Assembly (NCBI GenBank): GCA_009775095.1
Contig: VSOZ01000023.1
Coordinates: 1 to 48,324 of the forward strand
DNA: 48,324 nucleotides
Reading direction: 5' to 3'
From: Muribaculum sp.
Lineage (GTDB): Bacteria; Bacteroidota; Bacteroidia; Bacteroidales; Muribaculaceae
A program made the translations under genes and the position numbers. The notes beneath the pieces are model-generated. The model did not search any database. It saw only the letters and a program-made list of their open reading frames with translations, and was not told where the DNA came from. Positions 9,642 to 16,839 of the stretch are shown piece after piece (the first letter of the stretch is position 1; every line of letters starts with the position of its first letter).

Positions 9642-9731
9642 ATGCCCAGCGGAAAGAAAAGAAAGGGCCACAAGATGGCTACTCACAAGCGCAAAAAACG
9701 CCTAAGAAAGAATCGTCATAAGAAGAAATAA
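9642..9731 (+). CDS. AURKAIP1/COX24-type basic peptide, 29 aa (putative small-subunit ribosomal protein)
   Basis: ATG at 9642 opens a 29-codon frame: MPSGKKRKGHKMATHKRKKR, then LRKNRHKKK. This extremely Lys/Arg-rich sequence matches from memory the tiny Bacteroidota proteins annotated as AURKAIP1/COX24 domain proteins, homologous to mitochondrial ribosomal protein mS38. They are expected to thread into the small ribosomal subunit. There is no room for other domains. It lies 68 bp after HU and 118 bp before RNase G on the same strand. The near-identity I recall across the phylum argues strongly for a real gene despite its size. Confidence 0.88.
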   Translation: MPSGKKRKGHKMATHKRKKRLRKNRHKKK

Positions 9732-9733
9732 TC

Positions 9734-9751
9734 AGCGTTGACACGCTTTTT
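9734..9751 (+). terminator. Weak intrinsic terminator after the 29-aa gene
   Basis: AGCGT and ACGCT form a 5-bp stem with a TGAC loop followed by five T, immediately behind the stop codon. It is probably leaky and would leave some read-through into the RNase G leader. Confidence 0.45.
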
Positions 9752-9768
9752 AAAATGACGTTTAATTG

Positions 9769-9842
9769 TATACATGAGAACAAACATGACATGGCGGCAA
9801 TCGTGTGTTTCGATCGTAGGTCACGTTTGTTCTCTGCGTATA
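9769..9842 (+). promoter_or_regulatory. Long leader hairpin in front of RNase G
   Basis: GAGAACAAACATGAC (9776-9790) pairs with GTCACGTTTGTTCTC (9820-9834) at 14 of 15 positions, with one A.C mismatch. After a small internal loop the stem extends by TATAC/GTATA (9769-9773, 9838-9842). The apical region can form a further ATCG/CGAT stem. There is no T tract, so it is not a terminator. It ends only 8 nt before the first possible RNase G start. A structured leader directly before an RNase E/G gene invites comparison with the rne 5' UTR of E. coli, where the enzyme destabilises its own mRNA; here that is inference. Confidence 0.6.
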
Positions 9843-9849
9843 TTTGTAA

Positions 9850-11484
9850 ATGAACCGAGAGATGAAAAGTGAACTTATTGTAGATGTACAACCCACCGAG
9901 GTAGCTATTGCCTTGACGGAAGATTCCCGGCTCGTGTCACTGCAGAAGGAGTCGAGGAATATATCCTATGCCGTGGGCGACATTTATCTGGCAAAGGTTA
10001 AGAAGCTGATGCCGGGCCTTAATGCCGCTTTTGTAGACGTAGGCTACGAAAAGGACGCTTTTCTTCATTATCTCGATCTTGGCTCACAATTCTCCTCATA
10101 CTGTCAGTTTGTAAAGCAGGCGCTCGAAGACACCAAGAAGGTGCCGATGCTATCAAAGATGAAGCTCCTGCCCGACATCAACAAGCATGGCTCGGTCACC
10201 GATCTGCTTGAAAAGGACATGACCTTGATGGTGCAGATCGCGAAAGAGCCCATATCATCAAAAGGACCGCGACTGACTACCGAGATTACCTTTACGGGGC
10301 GCTTCCTTGTACTGATACCCTTCTCCGACAAAATATCCGTATCACAGAAAATCAAGACCACCGAAGAAAAGCTCAGACTGCGTCAGCTTGTAGAAAGCAT
10401 ACGGCCCAAGAACTTTGGAGTCATTGTTCGGACCTCGGCCGAAGGCAAACGTGTGGCCGAGTTGAATCATGAGTTAAAGACGCTTCTGAAGTGCTGGGAA
10501 GATACTGTACAGAAAGCTCAGCACGCCGACGTGCCCTCGCTTGTTTTTGAAGAAGAGAGCCGCATAGTAAGCATGTTGCGCGATGTATTCAGCCCCTCTT
10601 TCGAGAGTATACATGTAAATGATGCGGAGACATTCAGCCAGATATCTAAGTATGTCGACCTGATAGCTCCTGAACGACACGATATTGTAAAGCTCTATGC
10701 CAAGGATGAACCCATATTTGACCACTTCAGCATAACGAAGCAGATAAAATCGTCATTTGGCAAGACTGTTTCTTTCAAATCGGGCGCTTATATAATCATA
10801 GAACACACCGAGGCGCTTCATGTGATTGATGTAAATTCAGGAAACCGTTCAAAAGCCTCCAACGATCAGGAGAGCAATGCTCTTGAGGTGAATTTGCGTG
10901 CAGCTGACGAGATAGCGCGACAACTGCGTCTGCGCGACATGGGTGGTATAATAGTGGTCGATTTTATCGACATGAACAAGTCGGAACACCGTCAGGCCCT
11001 GTATGACCATATGAAAGAGATTATGGCTAACGACCGAGCGCGGCACAACATATTGCCGTTGAGCAAATTCGGGCTTATGCAGATTACACGCCAGCGTGTG
11101 CGTCCGGCTCTTGATGTGGTTACTGCCGAGAAGTGTCCGTCATGTTACGGCAAGGGAGAGGTACAGCCGTCACTGCTATTTACCGACGTGCTTAAAGAAA
11201 AACTTGAATACCTTATAAATGATCTTAAGGTGACGGGTTTTATAATGTATGTACATCCGTTTGTTGACGCATATCTTAAGAAAGGTATTATATCGCTTTA
11301 CCGTAAATGGAAGATGGAACTCGGCGGAAAATTCAGGATATTGCCCGACCAGTCGCTTGCTTATCTTCAATATAAGGTGATCGATAACAAAAAGAACGAA
11401 ATAGATCTTGCCGAGGAGAAAGATCTTGAGACCTCTTCGACAAAGTCAAAATCAAAAGCCAAGAACAGAAATAATGAAGAATAG
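9850..11484 (+). CDS. rng: Ribonuclease G/E family endoribonuclease
   Basis: RNase G cleaves single-stranded AU-rich RNA and matures 16S rRNA and mRNAs. The 544-aa protein (540 if the second ATG at 9862, MKSELIVD, is used; both are possible) has an S1 domain at about 40-150. It is split by an insertion, seen in Bacteroidota RNase G as I remember it. The catalytic DNase I-like region has Asp327 in HVIDVNSGN and Asp371 in VVDFIDM. Cys429 and Cys432 in CPSCYGKG form the Zn-link used for dimerisation. The small C-terminal domain ends in a charged Ser/Lys tail, without the long RNase E degradosome scaffold. A strong hairpin lies directly upstream and a strong terminator directly downstream. Confidence 0.94.
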   Translation: MNREMKSELIVDVQPTEVAIALTEDSRLVSLQKESRNISYAVGDIYLAKVKKLMPGLNAAFVDVGYEKDAFLHYLDLGSQFSSYCQFVKQALEDTKKVPMLSKMKLLPDINKHGSVTDLLEKDMTLMVQIAKEPISSKGPRLTTEITFTGRFLVLIPFSDKISVSQKIKTTEEKLRLRQLVESIRPKNFGVIVRTSAEGKRVAELNHELKTLLKCWEDTVQKAQHADVPSLVFEEESRIVSMLRDVFSPSFESIHVNDAETFSQISKYVDLIAPERHDIVKLYAKDEPIFDHFSITKQIKSSFGKTVSFKSGAYIIIEHTEALHVIDVNSGNRSKASNDQESNALEVNLRAADEIARQLRLRDMGGIIVVDFIDMNKSEHRQALYDHMKEIMANDRARHNILPLSKFGLMQITRQRVRPALDVVTAEKCPSCYGKGEVQPSLLFTDVLKEKLEYLINDLKVTGFIMYVHPFVDAYLKKGIISLYRKWKMELGGKFRILPDQSLAYLQYKVIDNKKNEIDLAEEKDLETSSTKSKSKAKNRNNEE

Positions 11485-11515
11485 GGTCCGTGACCCCGTT
11501 TTAAACTTATAATTT

Positions 11516-11552
11516 ACCGGGCGTTTTCGCAATGACGAAGCGCCCGGTTTTT
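11516..11552 (+). terminator. Intrinsic terminator after RNase G
   Basis: ACCGGGCG (11516-11523) pairs with CGCCCGGT (11541-11548), with an inner TTCG/CGAA stem, and the T run reaches 11552. A smaller GGGTC/GACCC hairpin followed by TTTT lies just before it (about 11484-11501). Confidence 0.85.
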
Positions 11553-11562
11553 ATTTACAACT

Positions 11563-11757
11563 TTAGTTGTGTGTCTTCGTTGAATACATGTGAATACTAT
11601 GCCCTTGATGCCATAGGTCCGCTTGTCGTAAGGCTGTAGTATCTGTATTATGGCATATATCGTATGATGACGTGGATGCGCTTATGGCAAACGGATTTTT
11701 GACAATAACTACTATAAAGAAGAGAAGTTTGATAATGCTTAACAGTCGACGTTTCAT
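11563..11757 (-). CDS. Possible small exported peptide or gene remnant, 64 aa
   Basis: From ATG at 11757 the minus strand encodes 64 aa starting MKRRLLSIIKLLFFIVVIVK. This is a convincing signal-peptide-like start (basic n-region, long hydrophobic core, a plausible cleavage near SAS). The rest is SSYDICHNTDTTALRQADLW and a short His-rich tail. An exact -7 box (TATATTTG, minus strand 11785-11792) lies about 30 nt upstream, though without a good -33. The mature part resembles the first turn of TPR-type periplasmic sensor domains, so a truncated copy of a regulator like its neighbour is possible. I do not recognise it. The rest of the 11553-11902 gap is AT-rich with no other gene. Confidence 0.35.
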   Translation of the reverse strand: MKRRLLSIIKLLFFIVVIVKNPFAISASTSSYDICHNTDTTALRQADLWHQGHSIHMYSTKTHN

Positions 11758-11881
11758 CGTATTATATGATTGGTATATATTTTGCAAATATAAAATATAG
11801 CCGCTAATGTAATGTGATTTTTCAATAGATGATTCGATAGATTAATGTATATAAGGCTATATATTCTTTGTGGCCATGTAG

Positions 11882-11889
11882 TATCTTTG
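11882..11889 (+). promoter_or_regulatory. -7 promoter element of the TPR/HTH regulator
   Basis: TATCTTTG exactly matches TAnnTTTG and lies 13 nt before the ATG at 11903, giving an almost leaderless mRNA. No clear -33 TTG is seen at 19-21 nt, so an activator may be needed. Confidence 0.45.
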
Positions 11890-11902
11890 TGGGAAAATTC
11901 AT

Positions 11903-13459
11903 ATGATGAAATCGTTAACGTTGATTTTTGCAATAATGCTTTTGGTGGCGGTCGCTTGTTCTGACAAAACGGATGTGCGGACGGTTGATGAGCTATCATT
12001 GCACAAGAGATCTTATATTCTGTTCAATGACGGGGCTCCTATAGATACTTGTATTGCCATGCAAAGACGTGCGGTAGACGAAGTGCGCGCCGGTATATCT
12101 GATGAGGATCCGGTTGATGTGTTGTCGCAACTTGGTTTTTTCTATACCCGGGCCGGAGATTACCGCAATGGACTCGAACTGCTTCAGGAGGCTGCCGATT
12201 ACCGCCTTGCTCACGGCGGATCGGGGGGTACGGGCGATATAAAACTGTATGGAAACCTGTCGAACCTCTACAGTCGTTTTGACATGCTTGACGAAAGTTT
12301 GAAAATGAGCGATGCAGCTATTGCCGCAAGTCTCAAAAACAACGGTCGTCTGCTCAATGACCTGTATCGCATGAGGGCCATGTTGCATAATAAGACCGGA
12401 GAGGATGACTCGGTTTTTCATTATTATGAACTTGCGCTCGACGCATTGAAGGATAAAGATGATGATGACTATAAAAACATGCTTGCCGTAGGCATAAATT
12501 CCGATAAAGGAGTATGGCTTATCGAGAATTACGACCGTTATCCCGATTCTCTTGACCGTGCTGTCGGCTATGTCGCGAAAGCTATAGCTACCGGTGGCCG
12601 CGACATGACTATGGAGCACTTTATGCTCGGACTCGGTTATGTGAGGCAGTCGCGGGTTGACGAAGGGATAAAGCTTATGGAAAGCTCTTTGTCTGAATTT
12701 GAGAAAAACTGCGATAACGAGTCGGTGGCGTGGGCTACGCAATGGCTTATGGCCGTATATTCCGAAACCGGCAAAATGGCTGAACTTGCTCGGATGTATC
12801 CCCGGTATCGTGAGGTCAACGACACTATTCTCAACCGGGAAAAGCTGAACGCACTTATTGCCTCTGATGTGAAGTGGCATGCGGCGCAGAAGGATGAGGA
12901 AAACCGTATGCTTAATATCGAGCTGTCTTCGGCGCGTCAGCGACTGTTTATGGTGCGTATAATAATTGTGCTGGTTGTGTTGTTGTTTGCGGCGGCCGCT
13001 CTTTATGTAAGACAACGATCCAAGAGCGCTCGCAACAAGCGTATAGTCATGCAGCAGCGCATGGAGGAGCTTATGCTCACACAAAAGCAGCTCAACGGAC
13101 GTATCGAGGCACTGAGCGAAGAATTGTTGAATGCTGCCCACCGCGAGGTTGTGGGCAATGTCAGCCGTCTGCTCGTGCCGTCGGTACTGAGCGGAGAGGA
13201 TGAGTTGAAATTTCGTAAGTCGTTTGCCGCATTGTATCCCCGTTTCCTTCCCGGACTGCGTCATGACTATCCCTCGCTTACTCCTAATGACGAGCTTGTA
13301 TGTATGCTTATATATCTCAAACAGAGCACCGATGAGATATCGCTTTGTCTCGGCATATCGCGCGCGAGCGTCAATTCGGCGCGTTATCGTATACGAACCA
13401 AGATGGCGCTTTCAAAAGAGACCGATCTTGACGAGTTTCTGACTTCGCGCGGAGCGTAG
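11903..13459 (+). CDS. Membrane-spanning TPR sensor with C-terminal HTH (one-component regulator)
   Basis: The 518-aa protein has a lipoprotein-type signal (lipobox AVAC, Cys19), then about 330 residues of TPR-like helices (for example GFFYTRAGDYRNGLELLQEA). A single membrane segment lies at about 353-369 (IIIVLVVLLFAAAALYV), then a basic juxtamembrane coiled coil (374-415). The C-terminal LuxR-like helix-turn-helix is at about 459-501 (LTPNDELVCMLIYLKQSTDE, then SLCLGISRASVNSARYRIR). The layout predicts an exported sensor and a cytoplasmic DNA-binding head, an architecture common in Bacteroidota regulators. The ligand and targets cannot be told. It is a single-gene unit between a -7 box and a bidirectional terminator shared with ferritin. 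Confidence 0.8.
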   Translation: MMKSLTLIFAIMLLVAVACSDKTDVRTVDELSLHKRSYILFNDGAPIDTCIAMQRRAVDEVRAGISDEDPVDVLSQLGFFYTRAGDYRNGLELLQEAADYRLAHGGSGGTGDIKLYGNLSNLYSRFDMLDESLKMSDAAIAASLKNNGRLLNDLYRMRAMLHNKTGEDDSVFHYYELALDALKDKDDDDYKNMLAVGINSDKGVWLIENYDRYPDSLDRAVGYVAKAIATGGRDMTMEHFMLGLGYVRQSRVDEGIKLMESSLSEFEKNCDNESVAWATQWLMAVYSETGKMAELARMYPRYREVNDTILNREKLNALIASDVKWHAAQKDEENRMLNIELSSARQRLFMVRIIIVLVVLLFAAAALYVRQRSKSARNKRIVMQQRMEELMLTQKQLNGRIEALSEELLNAAHREVVGNVSRLLVPSVLSGEDELKFRKSFAALYPRFLPGLRHDYPSLTPNDELVCMLIYLKQSTDEISLCLGISRASVNSARYRIRTKMALSKETDLDEFLTSRGA

Positions 13460-13477
13460 ATATACATACCGATAAAT

Positions 13478-13506
13478 AAAAAGCCCGGCATTGACCGGGC
13501 TTTTTT
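13478..13506. terminator. Bidirectional terminator between the TPR/HTH gene and ferritin
   Basis: GCCCGG (13483-13488) and CCGGGC (13495-13500) with flanking A and T runs form an 11-bp stem and 6-nt loop, with T tracts in both directions. It serves the two convergent units. Confidence 0.9.
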
Positions 13507-13524
13507 CTTATCGTAGTATAACGG

Positions 13525-14043
13525 TTATGCTTCTGAAAGAGGTGCGGGAGCGTTGTATACTCTTGATGCAAGTTCTTGGTCAAGCATATAGAGGCCCATG
13601 CCGTTGTCGCCGATCAGTTTGAACTTGTCGATGAGCTGACGTGCGCTGTCCTCCTCTTCGACCTGCTCTTTGATAAACCAATTGAGCTTGTCGCAAGTGG
13701 GATAGTCCTTCTCTGCCTCGGCAAGAGCATAGAGGTTGTTTATGAGAGCGGTGACTTTCTCTTCATGGGCAAGAGTGGCTGTAAACGCGTCAAGCGGAGT
13801 ATCCCATTCCGAGGGCACGGCTTCAATCGGGTGAAGCACCACGCGTCCGCCGCGTGCGTTTATATAGTTCATGAATATCTGTGCATGAGCTTGTTCTTCC
13901 TGAAACTGGATACGGAACCAATTGGCGATGCCCGGTTTGCCCTGAGCCTCGAAATTGCATGCCATTGACAGATACAGATATGCTGACCAGAACTCGGCAT
14001 TGATCTGTGCGTTGATGGCGTCTTCTACTTTATTGTTTAACAT
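13525..14043 (-). CDS. ftn: Ferritin (non-haem iron storage)
   Basis: Ferritin oxidises Fe(II) and stores it as a mineral core in a 24-subunit shell in the cytoplasm. The 172-aa length is typical of bacterial FtnA. Ferroxidase ligands are visible: Glu17 in NAEFWSAYLYL, the EEQAHA motif near 49-54, Glu94 in HEEKV, and Gln in IKEQVEEE near 125-132. The gene starts only 21 bp after the GH57 stop codon and has no obvious promoter in that gap. It is therefore probably the last gene of the glycogen transcript, although an internal promoter in the GH57 tail cannot be excluded. The bidirectional terminator follows. Confidence 0.95.
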   Translation of the reverse strand: MLNNKVEDAINAQINAEFWSAYLYLSMACNFEAQGKPGIANWFRIQFQEEQAHAQIFMNYINARGGRVVLHPIEAVPSEWDTPLDAFTATLAHEEKVTALINNLYALAEAEKDYPTCDKLNWFIKEQVEEEDSARQLIDKFKLIGDNGMGLYMLDQELASRVYNAPAPLSEA

Positions 14044-14064
14044 TAGAGTAAATTTTAAATGTAT

Positions 14065-15522
14065 TTATTTATCTTTTTTTGAAGCGGTACTCTTCTTGGC
14101 AGCCGGCTTTTTTGGAGCGGCGGCTTTTTTCTCGGTTTTACATGCTTTCTTGGCCGTCTTTTCGGCTTTCTCGGCGGGCTTGCCTTCGGCTACGGCCTGA
14201 CGGGTGGCATGCTCTTCGTTGAAGTGCTCGAGATTGTTGCGCATCGATGCCACTTCCTTGTTGAGGACCTCGATTTCGGTAGCCTGATTGCGGATAGTGG
14301 TGAGCAGCGAGTTGAGCTCTTCGTTTTCGATAGAGAGGGGATACTGTTCTTCTACACGCACGATGAAGTCGGCAAGTACGTTCATGTAGTTTGTGAACGC
14401 TTGGAACGGGGTTTCGTACGGGCTGAACATCGCGTGTACGGCTCCGTCGTTCATGTGCTTGGTCGACATGTAGAAGAAGTGGTCGCTGCCCTGAAGATAC
14501 TGCCAGTCCTGTTTAAGACGGCGGTCGGAGCACAGGCGTACTCGTTCGGCTACGGAGTAGAGCTTGTTGAAGGCTTCGTTTTGCAGCTTGTTGCCGAGCC
14601 ATGCCGAGGTGTCGCGGGCTTCGTCGGCCCATGATATGGGGTGCAGTACGCTGAGAGTGTCGACGGCTTTGAATTTCGATACAACTTCCGACGGAGTCCA
14701 GAAGTCGATGCCACGTTCTGCGGCAAATCGCGGAAGGGCTTCGAGGAACTGGAATATACCGCTTTCGCGCGGTTGCATCTCGCCAAATGTCTCAAGGTTC
14801 ATGAACAGGTTGATTACCTGCTCCTCGGGGGGAGTGGATGCGATCCAGTCCATGTACTTGTCTGCTGTCAAGGGGTAAGCGTCCCATTCGGGGTTGCTGA
14901 AACGGAAGGTGATGTCGTCGCTTAACTTGTCGTTCTTGAGGAGCAGTTTCAGCTTCGGACACGATGCGGCGGAGTACACGTAGTTGGGCGATTTCCATCC
15001 GAGTATGTGCTTTGCGCCTTCGGTTATGCAGCCTTTGTAGCCCATGTCGTAGATCATGGGGGCCATCTCGTCGCAGTATATCAACTCGGTGTTGCGGAGC
15101 ACTTTGGGTTTCTGTCCAAAAAGCTCTTTTATCTTATCGTCATGAGCACGTACTTGTGCAGCGAATTCTTCGGGATCTACGAGCGATGACAGCGAATGGG
15201 CGTAGGTCTCGGCCAAAAATTCCACTTTGCCTGTGTCGGCGAGTTTTTTTAGCAGGTCGATAAACTCGGGCACATACTGTTCGCACTGTTCGAGCGCGGT
15301 GCCGGTTATGGAGAGTGCGCAACGAAACTTGCCGCCGGTACTTTCGATCATGCGGAGCAGTGTCTCGGCTGCGGGTATGTAGCTGCGGTGCGCTATACGG
15401 GTGATTATGTCGTCGTTGGCAAAGTCATCGTAGTAGTAGTGATCGTTGCCTATGTCGAAGAAACGGTATCTTTTGAGCCGGAATGGCTGATGGATCTGAA
15501 AATAAAAACAAATAGCTTTCAT
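14065..15522 (-). CDS. GH57 alpha-amylase-like protein with basic histone-like tail
   Basis: GH57 enzymes act on alpha-glucans; in this operon the substrate is presumably stored glycogen in the cytoplasm (no signal peptide). The 485-aa protein shows region 1 HQP (11-13) and the nucleophile region RNTELIY with Glu146. The region usually containing the acid/base Asp reads MNLETFGEMQ, with Asn242 where many family members have Asp, so activity may be altered or absent. Residues 395-440 look like a coiled coil. The last 45 residues are Lys/Ala/Pro-rich (repeats of AAKK and PKK), resembling histone H1 tails. It lies 51 bp behind the glycosyltransferase gene and 21 bp ahead of ferritin. Confidence 0.88.
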   Translation of the reverse strand: MKAICFYFQIHQPFRLKRYRFFDIGNDHYYYDDFANDDIITRIAHRSYIPAAETLLRMIESTGGKFRCALSITGTALEQCEQYVPEFIDLLKKLADTGKVEFLAETYAHSLSSLVDPEEFAAQVRAHDDKIKELFGQKPKVLRNTELIYCDEMAPMIYDMGYKGCITEGAKHILGWKSPNYVYSAASCPKLKLLLKNDKLSDDITFRFSNPEWDAYPLTADKYMDWIASTPPEEQVINLFMNLETFGEMQPRESGIFQFLEALPRFAAERGIDFWTPSEVVSKFKAVDTLSVLHPISWADEARDTSAWLGNKLQNEAFNKLYSVAERVRLCSDRRLKQDWQYLQGSDHFFYMSTKHMNDGAVHAMFSPYETPFQAFTNYMNVLADFIVRVEEQYPLSIENEELNSLLTTIRNQATEIEVLNKEVASMRNNLEHFNEEHATRQAVAEGKPAEKAEKTAKKACKTEKKAAAPKKPAAKKSTASKKDK

Positions 15523-15573
15523 GAGCTTGTCGGTTTTTTGATATGGTCGTTTTTTGTTTATTTACACTGTATT

Positions 15574-16836
15574 TTAATCTCGGTGAAGCACCTTGTTGTA
15601 TATGTCGATCACTTTGGCTCCCGCCTTGTCCCAAGTAATGCGGTTTACTTCATCGAGTCCGTCCTCCTTGAGCTGGTTGTACATGGCCGGGTAGGTGACT
15701 ATCGAGTAGATGGCGTCGGCCATGGCGTCGATGTCCCAATAATCGGTTTTTATGACATTGGTGAGAATCTCGGCACATCCGCTCTGCTTCGATATTATTG
15801 AGGGCACTCCCATCTGCATCGCTTCGAGTGGCGATATGCCGAACGGCTCCGATACTGACGGCATGACGTAAACGTCGCTCGCTTTGAGCATCTCGTACAC
15901 CTGCTTGCCTTTCTGGAAGCCCGGGAAGTGGAAGCGGTCGGCTATGCCGCGCTCGGCTGCAAGTGTTATCATCTTGTCCATCATATCGCCGCTTCCGGCC
16001 ATGACAAAACGCACGTTGTGATTGTTTTTAAGCACTCGGGCGGCTGCTTCTACAAAGTATTCGGGGCCCTTCTGCATGGTGATACGCCCGAGAAATGTCA
16101 CCACTTTCTCTTTTGCCCGCGGCGGATTGACGTTGAGCAACTCCTCGCTCAACGGGGTCACGGCGTTGTGCACGGTCGTTACCTTTGCCGGGTCAATTCC
16201 ATATTTTTCAATGACTGTGTTGCGGGTAAGATTACTTACGGTGATTATGTGGTCAGCATGTATCATGCCGTCACGTTCTATGTTATACACCGTGGGGTTC
16301 ACGTTTCCGCGCGAGCGGTCGAAGTCGGTGGCGTGGACGTGTATCACGAGGGGCTTGCCGGTAACTTGCTTGGCATGTATGCCGGCGGGGTAGGTGAGCC
16401 AGTCGTGGGAGTGTATCACGTCAAACTCTTCGGTACGCGCTATGACACCCGCGCATATCGAGTAGTTGTTTATCTCCTCGAGCAGATTGTCGGGATAGCG
16501 GCCCGAGAACTCGATGCATCCGAGGTCGTTCAGACGCATGTAGTTGAAGTCGGCATAGATGTGATCGCGCAAACGGTAGTACTCGTCGGGATCCATGACG
16601 TTGCCTATGCGGCTTTCGACATATTCGCGGCTGACGTCGCGCCATCCTACCGGTATCTGCGACGCTCCTATGATTTTTGCAAAGCTTTTGTCTTCATCGC
16701 CGTGCGGCTTGGGGATGACAAATGTGATGTCCATGTTGCCACACTCCCACATCCCCTTGGTGAGACCGTAGCTGGCGGTGCCGAGACCGCCGAGTATATG
16801 AGGGGGGAACTCCCATCCAAACATTAATGCTTTCAT
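15574..16836 (-). CDS. Glycosyltransferase, glycogen/starch-synthase-like (GT4/GT5 type)
   Basis: The 420-aa cytoplasmic protein begins MKALMFGWEFPPHILGGLGT, the GG-loop typical of GT-B transferases that bind nucleotide-sugars. The C-terminal Rossmann domain starts near VVTFLGRITMQKGPEYFVEA. The conserved PSVSEPFGISPLEAMQMGVP carries the E-x7-E type retaining motif. Its place between a debranching enzyme and a GH57 protein strongly suggests elongation of alpha-1,4-glucan. The nucleotide donor cannot be read from sequence. Its start is only 3 bp from the stop codon of the debranching gene, so the two are translationally coupled or nearly so. Gene sets of this type (GDE, GT, GH57) are familiar in Bacteroides. 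Confidence 0.88.
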   Translation of the reverse strand: MKALMFGWEFPPHILGGLGTASYGLTKGMWECGNMDITFVIPKPHGDEDKSFAKIIGASQIPVGWRDVSREYVESRIGNVMDPDEYYRLRDHIYADFNYMRLNDLGCIEFSGRYPDNLLEEINNYSICAGVIARTEEFDVIHSHDWLTYPAGIHAKQVTGKPLVIHVHATDFDRSRGNVNPTVYNIERDGMIHADHIITVSNLTRNTVIEKYGIDPAKVTTVHNAVTPLSEELLNVNPPRAKEKVVTFLGRITMQKGPEYFVEAAARVLKNNHNVRFVMAGSGDMMDKMITLAAERGIADRFHFPGFQKGKQVYEMLKASDVYVMPSVSEPFGISPLEAMQMGVPSIISKQSGCAEILTNVIKTDYWDIDAMADAIYSIVTYPAMYNQLKEDGLDEVNRITWDKAGAKVIDIYNKVLHRD

Positions 16837-16839
16837 GGT

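Noticed and set aside
9839..9846. TATATTTG as an rng promoter
   Set aside because: The -7 match is exact but no -33 TTG lies at 19-21 nt, and the sequence is better explained as the base of the leader hairpin. It remains possible.
11996..13264. 422-aa frame on the minus strand
   Set aside because: It is antisense to the TPR/HTH regulator, whose signal peptide, membrane segment and HTH are clear.
15928..16827. 299-aa frame on the plus strand
   Set aside because: It is antisense to the glycosyltransferase with conserved GT-B motifs.
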